64,000 bases of DNA from Treponema sp. (GTDB lineage Bacteria > Spirochaetota > Spirochaetia > Treponematales > Treponemataceae). The stretch spans positions 111,138-175,137 of the forward strand of contig JAFXWC010000038.1 in NCBI GenBank assembly GCA_017534445.1, in the 5' to 3' direction. Below are positions 50,545 through 59,874 of this stretch, one piece after another. Position 1 is the stretch's first letter; every line of letters starts with the position of its first letter. Position numbers and translations under genes: made by a program. Below the pieces are notes generated by a model. It was given only the letters and a program-made list of their open reading frames with translations, searched no databases and was not told the origin of the DNA.

Positions 50545-53205
50545 ATGTGCGCAATAAGTAAAATAAAGAAAACTCTTGCCACCATATTACTGCTTTTTCT
50601 TGCAAGCAAAGCCTTTTCGCAAGGAACAGCAATTAGCCCCGGCGGATGGCAGTCAGGATATTTTACCAGCAGTTGGAAAGACTACTACATGGACATGAAT
50701 GCCTCACTCTGCGAAACTGGAGACAACACAATCACCTTCTCCTACCGCAGCGGCAAAAACAAGTTCTGCATCAAGGACGTAACAATCTACCTGGACGGCA
50801 AGGCAATCCTTACGGACAGCAGTGAAAAGACAATTGACTCATCCTCAAAGAAAATCACCTACACCTTTCCCTACACATTTGAACCGCGCTTCCGCACCTT
50901 AAGGCTTACCGCCAAAATACGCACCGTAGGGGGAAGCGACATAAGCGGACTCATAGACTTGGGTCCTGCCCCAAAAGTAACCGTAATCAAGGTGGATTCT
51001 GCCGCAGAAGCAAAAAAACGCGCCGCTTCAAAAGACAGCATTAAAAACGGCATACTTACCATAGCCCCTGGCACAACCAAAATAGAAACAAGCGCCTACG
51101 AAAACAACGCAAGCATTACAGAAATCCGCATCCCCAACACCGTAACGGAAATTGGCGGAGCCGCATTCAAAAACGCAAAGGGGCTAAAAAAAGTCGTTAT
51201 CCCCGGAAGCGTAAAAATCGTAAACATGTACGCATTTGCAAACTGCCTAAATCTGGAGGAAGTCATCTTTGAAGACGGAATTCAGGACATACGCACAACA
51301 GCTTTTTCCGACTGCCCAAAGCTAATATCCGTAACCATCCCGGAATCAGCAAGTAAAATAGGAGAAATAGGCCTTTACTGGCAGAACAAGGAAACCCGCG
51401 TCTTTCACTGTTATGCGGGAAGCGAGGCTTACAGGCTGGCCCAAAAAAACGGCTACAAAAAAATAGACGTAATTGGAAGCGGCAAGAAAAATGCGGCAGA
51501 CCTTGCAGAAATAGACTTTTCCGGCAACGAAAAAATTGACCCCCTTCCAGCTGGCTACAAAAACCTTAAGAGGGTAAACCTTGGAACAAACGTAAAAAAG
51601 ATTTCGGCAGAAGCATTCCGAAAGTACGACCTTGAAAGAATAGACCTGGGTCCTTCCATAAGCGAAATAGGAAAAAACGCATTCAGCGAAAAGACAATCC
51701 TTCGCACAAGGCGTGGCTCTTATGCAGAAAAATGGGCAAAATCAAACGGCTACTACCTTTGCGGCGTTCTTGCCGACCTGAACTTCTATTCAAGGAACAA
51801 GTCAAAGCAAATAAACGAAGACTTTACACGCATTCTCTGCGACGATGACCTTTATTCAAACTGGAGCACCTACAAATTCAAAGTGTCTGAACCGCTCCTT
51901 ATTGAAAATGTTTACGGAGAAATCGTACTAACCTCTTTCATGCTTACCCCCTGCCAAAACGTTACCGTAACAAAAAACGGAAAGACCCTGCTAAGCAAAA
52001 AGACCATTCAGCCGCTAACACGCACCCTGCTGGAAAAGGCAAGCGGCACAAATGCCCCGGAAGGCTACAAAATCACAAGCACGGACCCGCTCTACAAAAA
52101 ACTTTCATCCCTTTCCTCCGTAATAGACTGGACTGTTACCTTTAACGGAGACGAGCTAAGAAGATCCGACCCGGTATACACAGCCCAGTACAAGGACGGC
52201 CACAAGGAAGGCTATTACAACATGCCCACATACCCCGTCCACTGCCGCAGCTGGATACAGATTATATCCAACGCAGCCTACACAATTGCAAGCAAGGAAT
52301 ACGAAAACCTCTGCTACAAAAACGTAAGCGAAAAAGCCCTTTACAAAGATTCCGCAAAAACAAAATTCCTTACAAAAAAAGAAATGGATGAGCTTCTAAA
52401 AAAAGAGCGCAAGCACGCATTCAAGTTGGGGCGAATAGACGGTGCAGGACACACGGCAGGACTTGGCGACACGGAAGGAAACACAATCCTGTGGGGCAAG
52501 GACTGGCTTTACCTCTTCCGCATTTGGTTCAGCAACGAAAGCCTGGAATTCCAAAACTTTAAGGAGTCAGGCCAAACCTTCTTCCACGAATTCTCTCACA
52601 ACATGGGCTGGAGGCACACAGACGGAAACATGTGCCCATCTGCCAGCAACACAACAGGATTCCCCGGAATAGGAAGTTCTGTTTTTTCCGCATTCCTTGA
52701 ATCCACCTCGCTTCCCTACCCTAACGGCTATCTTTTAAATCCTGCTACATTCTCCCAAAATGAACTAAAGGCCCAGACACCAGAAAAGGACTTTGTAAAA
52801 AACGGAGTGCTTTACTTTGCAGACGGAGACCCCTTCATAGAAATAAAGGAAGATTTCCCCCACTTTACAAAAACCGTAATTCCCTCCTCGGCATCCGTCA
52901 TCAAAAGGAACACCTTCTACCAAACGGAACTTGAAGAAGTTTATATACCGGGAACAATTAAAATCATAGAGGAAGACGCATTCTGGAGCAGTGGCAAACT
53001 AACAAAAGTCACAATCGAAGAAGGGGTAAAAGAAATCGGTGCCAGTGCCTTCCTTGGAACCGGCATCAAAAAGCTTAAAGTCCCCGAAAGCGTCGTAAAA
53101 TTTGGCGAAAACATAACAGACAAAAAAGTTGTCTGGAGCGTAAAAAAAGGAAGTACGGCCCACGAGTATGCAGTAAAAAACAAATACACTGTGGAGTTCT
53201 TCTAA
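50545..53205 (+). CDS. Secreted BspA-like LRR protein with metzincin metalloprotease motif
   Basis: An 886-residue exported protein. The signal peptide is ISKIKKTLATILLLFLASKAFS. Leucine-rich repeats of the BspA/LRR_5 type occur twice: about residues 180-420 (ITEIRIPNTVTEIGGAAF, VVIPGSVKIVNMYAF) and at the C-terminus (about 780-870, EEVYIPGTIKIIEEDAF). Between them, near residue 681, is FFHEFSHNMGWRHTDGNM, the metzincin zinc site HExxHxxGxxH. Treponeme LRR_5 proteins bind host or surface components, so a surface protease that recognises its target by LRRs is an attractive reading. Confidence 0.8.
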   Translation: MCAISKIKKTLATILLLFLASKAFSQGTAISPGGWQSGYFTSSWKDYYMDMNASLCETGDNTITFSYRSGKNKFCIKDVTIYLDGKAILTDSSEKTIDSSSKKITYTFPYTFEPRFRTLRLTAKIRTVGGSDISGLIDLGPAPKVTVIKVDSAAEAKKRAASKDSIKNGILTIAPGTTKIETSAYENNASITEIRIPNTVTEIGGAAFKNAKGLKKVVIPGSVKIVNMYAFANCLNLEEVIFEDGIQDIRTTAFSDCPKLISVTIPESASKIGEIGLYWQNKETRVFHCYAGSEAYRLAQKNGYKKIDVIGSGKKNAADLAEIDFSGNEKIDPLPAGYKNLKRVNLGTNVKKISAEAFRKYDLERIDLGPSISEIGKNAFSEKTILRTRRGSYAEKWAKSNGYYLCGVLADLNFYSRNKSKQINEDFTRILCDDDLYSNWSTYKFKVSEPLLIENVYGEIVLTSFMLTPCQNVTVTKNGKTLLSKKTIQPLTRTLLEKASGTNAPEGYKITSTDPLYKKLSSLSSVIDWTVTFNGDELRRSDPVYTAQYKDGHKEGYYNMPTYPVHCRSWIQIISNAAYTIASKEYENLCYKNVSEKALYKDSAKTKFLTKKEMDELLKKERKHAFKLGRIDGAGHTAGLGDTEGNTILWGKDWLYLFRIWFSNESLEFQNFKESGQTFFHEFSHNMGWRHTDGNMCPSASNTTGFPGIGSSVFSAFLESTSLPYPNGYLLNPATFSQNELKAQTPEKDFVKNGVLYFADGDPFIEIKEDFPHFTKTVIPSSASVIKRNTFYQTELEEVYIPGTIKIIEEDAFWSSGKLTKVTIEEGVKEIGASAFLGTGIKKLKVPESVVKFGENITDKKVVWSVKKGSTAHEYAVKNKYTVEFF

Positions 53206-53216
53206 CTTTCTGTGTC

Positions 53217-53831
53217 TTACTCGCCAAACCTGCGGATAAGTTCTTCGTGGCCATTGCAGCCGGTTTTTGAGTAGATGCGCGAGAGATAGTTTTCTAGAGA
53301 ACGGCTTACTATGTTCAGTTCGTCTGCAATCTGTGACTTACTCTTGCGCTCCAGAATCAGCTTAAAGATGTTCTGCTCCTGCTTTGTAAAACTGTCCAGC
53401 ATGGTTCTGTAGGTAAAAAGTGAGGGAACAAGATTCTGCTGCACATAACTTTCGCCGTCAAGAACAATTTTTATTGCGTTCAGAAGTTCGGGTTCAGGGG
53501 CAGATTTTGAGACAAAACCCTTAGCTCCGTTTTCCAGGGCAATAGAGACAATTCCGGGTTTGGCAAACATTGAATAGACCAGTATTTTTATAGAAGGAAA
53601 TTTTTTGCAAACTTCGCGCATAATGTCTATTCCGCTTTCTTCACCCAAGAATAAATCCAGTATGAGGATTTGAGGAAGCTTATTTGTTTCTGAAAGTTCC
53701 GAAAGCTTTTGCATAGCCTCGTCCGTTTTAAAAGCAAAGCCCATGCATTCAAAACCGCTTTGCTCCATAAGGAGCTGTCTTATTCCCAAGTTGGTAAGGC
53801 TGTGGTCTTCTATAACAAAGAATGATACCAT
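53217..53831 (-). CDS. NarL/FixJ-type response regulator
   Basis: A 204-residue regulator. The receiver has FFVIEDHSL, the phospho-acceptor Asp in ILILDLFLGEESG, ILVYSMFAKPG and GFVSKSAPEPEL with the Lys. The C-terminal LuxR-type HTH is SFTKQEQNIFKLILERKSKS with IADELNIVSRSLENYLSRIY. Its ATG directly follows the TAA of the kinase gene, so the pair is coupled. It is convergent with the LRR-metzincin gene. Confidence 0.9.
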   Translation of the reverse strand: MVSFFVIEDHSLTNLGIRQLLMEQSGFECMGFAFKTDEAMQKLSELSETNKLPQILILDLFLGEESGIDIMREVCKKFPSIKILVYSMFAKPGIVSIALENGAKGFVSKSAPEPELLNAIKIVLDGESYVQQNLVPSLFTYRTMLDSFTKQEQNIFKLILERKSKSQIADELNIVSRSLENYLSRIYSKTGCNGHEELIRRFGE

Positions 53832-54662
53832 TTACCTCCCCCCTCTACTTACATTATGTATAGCACTATTCTTTTTCATAATGCTTATTTGAGTTCCGTC
53901 ACCCTTTGCAGAGTTTATGGTTATTTTTGCACCTATTAATGCAGCCCGCCTTTCCATTCCCGAAAGACCAAAATGCTTCTGCCCTGTTGCAAGGAGGATG
54001 TTGCTTTTTGGTTCAAAGCCTTTTCCGTCGTCCGTAATAAAAATGTAAAGTCCGTCTTCTTCATTTCCGCTTCCGTTCCTAAGCATTACGGTAGCTTCAC
54101 TTGCTTCCGCATGCTTAAGAATGTTGGCAAGAGCTTCCTGCACAATTCTGTAAAGGTTAAGCCCTTCGTCCGCAGTTAGAAAAGAAGTGTCCGTTCCGTC
54201 TATAAGCGTAAAGCGGAATTCTATCCCGCTCTTTTCTGCACACTCAGCGCAAAGGCTCATAAGGTTTGCGGCAAGGTCGTTCTGTGTTATGTCCGGCGGA
54301 ACCAGATTGTAGCTCATTGCCCTTACCTGCTGAATTGTCGCTCCCAGTATGGATGAAATTTGGGGCAGCAGTTCACTGGCATTCTTCTTTTCGGAAAGGC
54401 TTTTGCAGTAACGCAAGTCCTGAGCCACAGTGTCGTGAAGTTCCCGGGCAATACGGCTTCTTTCTTCCTCCTGACCCCGAATCGTATACGATATGTATTC
54501 GTTCGAGGCATGAAGGTTCTTTTTGTCCTTGATGAATTTGATGAGGAAAATCACGGCGCAAAAAAGCAACGCGAAAAACAGCACATCAATCACGAGGAAG
54601 AAAACTGTGTAATTGTGCAGAATGCTTTCTAGTTCTGCAATTTCCTGTGTTTTATCCATCAT
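53832..54662 (-). CDS. NarX/LiaS-type sensor histidine kinase
   Basis: A 276-residue kinase of the HisKA_3 class. One N-terminal membrane segment (VFFLVIDVLFFALLFCAVIF) follows a very short N-terminal part, so there is no large sensor domain. The H-box is RSRIARELHDTVAQDLRY, and the ATPase domain has NLYRIVQEALANILKHA, FITDDGKGF and HFGLSGMERRAALIG. It phosphorylates the coupled response regulator. A 65-bp element in the promoter region is repeated upstream of the LRR lipoprotein gene at 56540. Confidence 0.9.
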   Translation of the reverse strand: MMDKTQEIAELESILHNYTVFFLVIDVLFFALLFCAVIFLIKFIKDKKNLHASNEYISYTIRGQEEERSRIARELHDTVAQDLRYCKSLSEKKNASELLPQISSILGATIQQVRAMSYNLVPPDITQNDLAANLMSLCAECAEKSGIEFRFTLIDGTDTSFLTADEGLNLYRIVQEALANILKHAEASEATVMLRNGSGNEEDGLYIFITDDGKGFEPKSNILLATGQKHFGLSGMERRAALIGAKITINSAKGDGTQISIMKKNSAIHNVSRGGR

Positions 54663-54781
54663 ATTAAATCACTGCAACCCAAAGCAAGTTTATCACAACC
54701 GCAGAAAATTTGCCACCGCAGAAAATGACGGGTTACTCAAGGATAGCAGGATGATAAAATTATAACAGAAGCAAAAAAACT

Positions 54782-54846
54782 TGTAGTGAGTAGGAACGCA
54801 CAAAAACTTGTGAAAATTTACATAAAAAACTGTGAAAAATTCACAG
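54782..54846. repeat. 65-bp direct repeat, copy 1, with perfect palindrome
   Basis: Matches 56610-56674 with about five differences. It ends in the palindrome CTGTGAAAAATTCACAG and has a second, weaker site (TTGTGAAAATTTACA) in the same phase. It is 120 bases upstream of the kinase gene and overlaps the stop of the membrane protein gene. In the leftward direction the palindrome is followed by TTTTTT, so it could also be a terminator of the membrane protein gene. Confidence 0.8.
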
Positions 54847-55458
54847 TGTCCGCTTCATAATCTTGTATATGCCCCAACCCGCGATGGTTGCAATAAGCCT
54901 GTCCGCAAAAGAGACCGGAACTTGGGCGAGTATGCAGGAAAGAAAGAGGCTGAACCTTTGCCGCAAAAAGGCATCGGTAAATTTCTTGATGGGGTTCATC
55001 ATGTCGGGGATATTACGGCATTTTATGTGGAAGTAGTCGATTATGCCACCCGCAAGTACAGAACATGCGGAAGAAATCATCGCTATAAGGACTAGATAGA
55101 GCAGCGTAACAAAGGGGCTAATTTCAAATTCTTCCTTGTGCCTGGCAACAATCCAGCTTGAAACTACAATCAGAATTCCGCAGATTGTATACATCATCAT
55201 AAAGACGTCAAAAGAACCGGTTTTGAACATCCATATAAGCGAATTTATGATGTTGTATGAAATCTGAACAAAAAGCGCCGGTAAAAGACCTGCATAAAAC
55301 AGCACCGCCAGCGTAAAGATTGTGTCCATAAAAAGCGGAAGCCTAAGCGTTTCATAAAAAACAAAGACGGAGAGGAAGTTAAGCGCAAGTGCCAGAAAGC
55401 AGATGACGGTAAGCTTTATTGCACGCATGGCAGGACTACTGAATTTGCTATCTTCCAT
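54841..55458 (-). CDS. Multi-pass membrane protein of unknown function
   Basis: A 205-residue protein with five or six membrane segments (for example LTVICFLALALNFLSVFVFY, FTLAVLFYAGLLPALFVQI, FVTLLYLVLIAMISSACSVL). The layout resembles small sensory or ECF S-component-like membrane domains, but no motif settles this. The ATG at 55458 has no ribosome binding site and a palindrome ATACTATAGTAT (55463-55474) lies just upstream, which could be the -10 of a leaderless transcript. It is upstream of the two-component pair on the same strand. Confidence 0.6.
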   Translation of the reverse strand: MEDSKFSSPAMRAIKLTVICFLALALNFLSVFVFYETLRLPLFMDTIFTLAVLFYAGLLPALFVQISYNIINSLIWMFKTGSFDVFMMMYTICGILIVVSSWIVARHKEEFEISPFVTLLYLVLIAMISSACSVLAGGIIDYFHIKCRNIPDMMNPIKKFTDAFLRQRFSLFLSCILAQVPVSFADRLIATIAGWGIYKIMKRTL

Positions 55459-55595
55459 ACTTATACTATAGTATGGTTTTGATTAAAAGTCCATAGCAAA
55501 TTACAGACAGATTAAAGGATAAGAAAGATAAAGCCAGCCCCCACCGTAACGCGGATAAAGCAGTAAAGCTTTTTGGACTGGCTTTTGCAAAAGGA

Positions 55596-56540
55596 TTAGC
55601 GGGCAGCTGGTTCTTTGCAGCAGGAAATATCGTCCTGGTACTTGGAACTTGCGTAATAAACGTTTTTGTAGCCGGAAGCGTTTATCTTCTTTCTGAGCGC
55701 AATCGTCATTGTACCCCAATTATTGCATCCTGCAAAGGAATTCCAACCGTATGCAACTGCACCATCGCGGCTTGCAATGGAAACGTCTTTGAGCGGATTG
55801 TATGCGAATGCCTTATTACCTGTACTCTTAAGAGTTGAAGGAATGTTGAAAGAAGAAATGTTGCAGGTAGAAAAGGCTTCTGCCCCAATTGATGTAACGC
55901 CTTCCGGAATTTCTACGGTAGAAAGCCTTGTGTTGTAAAAGCAGCCTTCGGGAATGGAAGTAATACCATTAGGCAGCGTTACTTTGGAAAGCGCAGAACC
56001 TGCAAACTGATACGTGCCAACGAATTTTTCAAAGCCGGACGGAATTGTAATTTCCTTTACCTTTGATTTTTGGAAAGCCTGGCCTGCTATAGTCTTTAGA
56101 CCGCTGCTCAAAGAAATTTCCGAAGCATAACAGCCATAAAAAGCACTTGCTTCTATTGATGTTACAGAAGACGGCAAAACCACGGACGCAATGTTCTTGA
56201 TGTCGTTAAAAGCATCTTTACCAATGGTTTTTACCTTAAGCCCTTCTATTTCTTCCGGGATGACTACGTTGCCGCGCGAACCAATGTACCTCTGGATTAC
56301 AACACCTGTACCGTCAACCGTTGTCTCGTAGATAAAGTCTGTTGCTGCATTTGGATCTTTTGTATCCACAATGTTAACTTCTACAACTTCCTCCGCCTCC
56401 TCTCCTCCGGCAGATTCCGCAGCAGCCTTTGCTTCCTTTTTGTCCTGCTTCTTGCCTTTTCCTCCGCAAGAGAACAAAACCACACCCGATGCCAAAACTG
56501 CAAGAACTATTGCAGCCCTTCTAAGACCTGTAAGTTTCAT
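55596..56540 (-). CDS. BspA-like leucine-rich repeat lipoprotein
   Basis: A 314-residue protein. The signal is RAAIVLAVLASGVVLFSC with the lipobox LFSC at residue 25, followed by a Lys/Glu-rich tether. At least five LRR_5 units follow (GNVVIPEEIEGLKVKTIG, ASVVLPSSVTSIEASAF, STVEIPEGVTSIGAEAF). Likely displayed on the outer membrane or periplasmic side. Close to the two-component pair and with the same 65-bp element upstream, so shared control is possible. Confidence 0.85.
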   Translation of the reverse strand: MKLTGLRRAAIVLAVLASGVVLFSCGGKGKKQDKKEAKAAAESAGGEEAEEVVEVNIVDTKDPNAATDFIYETTVDGTGVVIQRYIGSRGNVVIPEEIEGLKVKTIGKDAFNDIKNIASVVLPSSVTSIEASAFYGCYASEISLSSGLKTIAGQAFQKSKVKEITIPSGFEKFVGTYQFAGSALSKVTLPNGITSIPEGCFYNTRLSTVEIPEGVTSIGAEAFSTCNISSFNIPSTLKSTGNKAFAYNPLKDVSIASRDGAVAYGWNSFAGCNNWGTMTIALRKKINASGYKNVYYASSKYQDDISCCKEPAAR

Positions 56541-56609
56541 AAAATACCCCGCGCTTAAAGTCCGCCGACTGTTTAATCTTAAGCCTATTTTAGATTAGAT
56601 TTCGTTTTC

Positions 56610-56674
56610 TGTAGTGAGTATTTACGCACAAAAACTTGTGAATTTTTACATAAAAAACTGTGAAAAATTCACAG
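56610..56674. repeat. 65-bp direct repeat, copy 2, with perfect palindrome
   Basis: Same element as 54782-54846, same orientation, 70 bases upstream of the LRR lipoprotein gene, ending in CTGTGAAAAATTCACAG. Here no gene ends nearby, which favours a regulatory site over a terminator. Confidence 0.8.
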
Positions 56675-57083
56675 CTTTTAAGTATGGCAATTACGCCAAT
56701 GTCAGTAATCTAAAGGACTTTCATTCCGAACTGCTATGAATGTGGATTCGGAATATCTTAGGCAAACAAGATACAGATGCTGAATCAAGTTCAGCATGAC
56801 TGCAAGTTAATGACACTGGCAATTAAGCGGAGTATGTGTAATAATGTATTTTGGACAAGATATCTGGGACGAGCCTTTGACAGAAGAAAGAAGGGCATAA
56901 ATACATGCGCACCTGCATGCCTTTGCATATAAAAGCACGGCAGGCACTGGAGGGGCGTGCGAAGCACGTTGCCGACAGGCAATGGAGCCGAAAGGCGGAA
57001 CCCCGCAAGCGCCACACACAATGAGCCTTTGTTAGCAAAAAAAGCGGCAGTCACAAAAGCAAGTGCCGCAAAAAATTCTGACC
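56675..57083. repeat. Intergenic repeats: small GCTGAA palindrome and family A copy
   Basis: No gene is seen in these 409 bases. A palindrome GATGCTGAATCAAGTTCAGC lies at about 56777-56796. A family A copy at about 56936-57022 reads GCACGGCAGGCACTGGAGGG, GTGCGAAGCACGTTGCC and GGCAATGGAGCCGAAAGGCG. The ABC ATPase gene ends at the right edge, so this block is its transcript end region. Confidence 0.7.
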
Positions 57084-57875
57084 TTACTGCAAAACCATTT
57101 TGTCGCTGGTGATGGAAGTTTTTCGGATTGCCTTAAAGCGGTTGTTCAGGTCTTCCATGGAGAGGCTTTGCTTTTCCTCGCCGCTTATGTCCAGGATTAT
57201 TTCTCCTGCGTCCATCATAAGGAGACGGTTGCCGTAATTGAGTGCCTGCTGCATGTTGTGGGTTACCATCATTACGGTAAGATTGTACTTGTCCGCAAAT
57301 TCTTTGGTAAGCTTCATTATGATGTCGGCATTGGTCGGGTCAAGGGCCGCCGTGTGTTCGTCCAAGAGGAGAATCTGAGGCTTTGACATTACCGCCATCA
57401 GCAGGGTGAGTGCCTGTCTTTGGCCGCCGGAAAACTGGTCAACGTTGTCATTTAGGCGGTCCTCCAGTCCCATGTTCAGCTTTTTTAGTTCTTCCCTAAA
57501 ATATGCCTGCTTCTTTTTGTTCAGGCTGATTCTAAGGCCCTTCCAGCCCTTTTTGCTGCAAATCATCATGTTGTCCTGGAGAGACATTTTTCCTGCCGTT
57601 CCCAAAAGCGGGTTCTGGAAAATGCGGCCTATGAATTTTGCGCGCTTGTATTCAGGCTCGTTGGTTATGTCCTTTGAGTCCAAGGTAATTGTTCCGTGGG
57701 AAGGATGCATGTTGCCGGAGATGATGTTGTAAAGGGTTGACTTTCCCGCCCCGTTTGAGCCGATTACAGTGATAAAGTCTCCCTCGTTGATTGTGAGGTT
57801 TATGTTTTTAAGAGCCTCGTTCTGGTCGGGAGTTCCAGCGTTAAATGTGATTCCTATGTTCTTTAGTTCTAGCAT
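57084..57875 (-). CDS. ABC transporter ATP-binding protein (TrpZ-like)
   Basis: A 263-residue ABC ATPase: Walker A GSNGAGKST, Q-loop GRIFQNPLLGT, signature QFSGGQRQALT, Walker B ILLLDEHTAALDP and the switch His in MVTHNMQQAL. It powers import of the substrate captured by the lipoprotein of the same cluster. It overlaps the permease gene by seven bases. DEHTAALDP is the form often seen in this importer group. Confidence 0.92.
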   Translation of the reverse strand: MLELKNIGITFNAGTPDQNEALKNINLTINEGDFITVIGSNGAGKSTLYNIISGNMHPSHGTITLDSKDITNEPEYKRAKFIGRIFQNPLLGTAGKMSLQDNMMICSKKGWKGLRISLNKKKQAYFREELKKLNMGLEDRLNDNVDQFSGGQRQALTLLMAVMSKPQILLLDEHTAALDPTNADIIMKLTKEFADKYNLTVMMVTHNMQQALNYGNRLLMMDAGEIILDISGEEKQSLSMEDLNNRFKAIRKTSITSDKMVLQ

Positions 57876-58756
57876 TTTTTGCTCCCCTTCTTGGAAATGA
57901 TAAGGCAGATGATGATTAAGAGACCCGTGATAAGCTTTAGGTCATTACTTGTAAGTCCAATCACAAAGCCGTAGCTGCGTCCAAAGTACATGATTCCGCG
58001 GTAGATGACAGAACCAATCAATACGCGCAGGGTCTGCATTCCGATTTTGTTGGAGCGGATTATGAATTCACCAAGCATTAAGGATGCAAGGCCGCTTACG
58101 ATAACACCGGTTCCGCTTCCTACATCTGCAAAGCCGTTGTACATTGCGGCAAAGGCACCGGAAAGGGCAGCAAGTCCGTCGCCCACGCAAACGCCTATGC
58201 CGCGCACAACCTGCGGATTAACGCCCTGGGAAATTATCATCTGCTCGTTGGCACCGAGTGCTCCCATTGTAAGGCCCAGGTCCGTGTGGTAAAAGATGTC
58301 CATAACCCACTTTAGCGCAATTACAAAGACAACAAGGAAAATGCAGACTCCAACTTCTGCAGGAAGGGAAGGGAAATGGCTTTCGCAGAAGGATGTTATT
58401 TTGGAAAAAGGCGTTGCAATCTTAAGGAAAGAGACATTGGCCGTATTTTTCATTATGCGGAGGTTGACGGAATAGAGCATTGTCATCATAAGGATTCCCG
58501 CAAGCAAATCCGGAATCTTGAGCTTTGTGTAGATTACGGTTGTGCAAAGTCCCGCAAGGACTCCTCCAAGGAAGGCAAGACAGAGGGCAAGGAAGGGATT
58601 CACTCCAAGCAAGAGGCATGCAGCAAGAATACAGCCGCCCATGGGGAAAGCACCGTCAACCGTCATGTCGCAGAAGTTTGTGACGCGGTAGGACATAAAA
58701 ACGCCCAGTACCATGATTCCGTAAATTAAACCTTCAATAATAATACTACAAAACAT
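57869..58756 (-). CDS. ABC transporter permease (TrpY-like)
   Basis: A 295-residue polytopic permease with eight or more membrane segments (IIIEGLIYGIMVLGVFMSY, LALCLAFLGGVLAGLCTTVI, VCIFLVVFVIALKWVMDIF). VGDGLAALSGAFAA near residue 180 is a typical permease motif of the branched-chain/BMP-like group. With the PF04392-like binding protein upstream it forms a tryptophan- or amino-acid-type importer. An internal terminator separates it from the binding protein gene. Confidence 0.88.
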   Translation of the reverse strand: MFCSIIIEGLIYGIMVLGVFMSYRVTNFCDMTVDGAFPMGGCILAACLLLGVNPFLALCLAFLGGVLAGLCTTVIYTKLKIPDLLAGILMMTMLYSVNLRIMKNTANVSFLKIATPFSKITSFCESHFPSLPAEVGVCIFLVVFVIALKWVMDIFYHTDLGLTMGALGANEQMIISQGVNPQVVRGIGVCVGDGLAALSGAFAAMYNGFADVGSGTGVIVSGLASLMLGEFIIRSNKIGMQTLRVLIGSVIYRGIMYFGRSYGFVIGLTSNDLKLITGLLIIICLIISKKGSKKC

Positions 58757-58771
58757 ATCCAGTTCCTAAAA

Positions 58772-58816
58772 CAAAAAGGCTGTCCGAAGAGTTTTGTCAA
58801 AGCCCATTCAGACAGC
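58772..58816 (-). terminator. Terminator between the binding-protein and permease genes
   Basis: GGCTGTC (58777-58783) and GACAGCC (58810-58816) form the stem. In the leftward direction it is followed by TTTTTGTTTT. It lies 21 bases after the binding-protein stop codon, so it probably lowers permease and ATPase expression relative to the binding protein. Confidence 0.75.
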
Positions 58817-58836
58817 CCATTATAGTAATTTACAAA

Positions 58837-59820
58837 TTATTTTTCTATCAGTTTTCCGTTTTCAAATATCATGTTTGCAGAATTCTTCAGGTCTTCCGGA
58901 ATGGTGATTCCGCATGCATTTGCAACGTCAAGGTCGATAAGCAAGTCTGAATCTGCCGGGTCTGTCATAAAACGTACCGGGATTTCAGAAGGCTTTGTTC
59001 CTTTCAGGATTTTTACTACGATTTCGCCTGTTGCGCGGCCTGCCTTGTAATAGTTGAATCCGCTTGCCATAAAGATTCCGCCGTCCTTTGCAGCCGTAAC
59101 ATCGCCGGAGAAGATTGGCTTCTTTGCCCTGCCGAATACGTCCACCAAAGAAGAGATTGCGCTGAATACGGTGTTGTCCGTTGTAAGATAGATTCCGTCA
59201 ACGCGGGTAATGATTGCTTCCGCAGCCTGCTTTACTTCGCTTGACTGGGAGATTGCCTGCGTTACAAGTTCCAAGCCGGCCTCATTGCAGCCCTGCTTTA
59301 CAAGCTCAAGGGCAGACACAGAGTTTGCCTCGTTGCTTGTGTAGATGTAGCCGAGTGTTTTGATTCCCGTGATTTTTGCAAAGAGCTTTATGTGCTCAAC
59401 CGTAGGAATTGCGTCGCTCATACCGGTAACGTTGTTCTTGCCGTGTTCAACGGTGTCAACAAGGCCAGCCCCAACAGGATCCGTAACGGTACCAAAAACA
59501 ACCGGCGTGTCCTTGAGTGTAGTGGAAAGCGCGATTGCTACCGGAGTTGCAATGCCTACCGCAACGTTTACTTTTTTTACCTTGAACTGGGAGGCAATCT
59601 GAGCCGCAGTGTTTACGTCTCCGTTTGCGTTCTGAAGGTCAAATTCCGCCTTGATTCCGTTTTCGTTAATAACATCGATAATGCCCTGTTCGGCAGCATC
59701 AAGAGCCGGATGCTGAACGATTTTTGCTATGCCGATTTTTACTTGTGACGGATCACCCTTTTTTGTACAAGATGCAAGGACAAGTGATGCAATCATGATT
59801 AAAGGAATAATTTTTTTCAT
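58837..59820 (-). CDS. ABC transporter substrate-binding lipoprotein (TrpX-like)
   Basis: A 327-residue binding protein. The lipoprotein signal is MKKIIPLIMIASLVLASC with the Cys at residue 18. Family features: IGIAKIVQHPALDAAEQGII, ASQFKVKKVNVAVGIATPVA, FGTVTDPVGAGLV and GYIYTSNEANSV, typical of ABC_sub_bind (TrpX) proteins linked to tryptophan or other aromatic amino acid uptake. A strong promoter lies upstream (TTGACA-N17-TATATT). Confidence 0.87.
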   Translation of the reverse strand: MKKIIPLIMIASLVLASCTKKGDPSQVKIGIAKIVQHPALDAAEQGIIDVINENGIKAEFDLQNANGDVNTAAQIASQFKVKKVNVAVGIATPVAIALSTTLKDTPVVFGTVTDPVGAGLVDTVEHGKNNVTGMSDAIPTVEHIKLFAKITGIKTLGYIYTSNEANSVSALELVKQGCNEAGLELVTQAISQSSEVKQAAEAIITRVDGIYLTTDNTVFSAISSLVDVFGRAKKPIFSGDVTAAKDGGIFMASGFNYYKAGRATGEIVVKILKGTKPSEIPVRFMTDPADSDLLIDLDVANACGITIPEDLKNSANMIFENGKLIEK

Positions 59821-59874
59821 AAAGAACCTCTATATTATTTTTGCAAGTTTCTATTAGTAGTAACACCGAGATAT

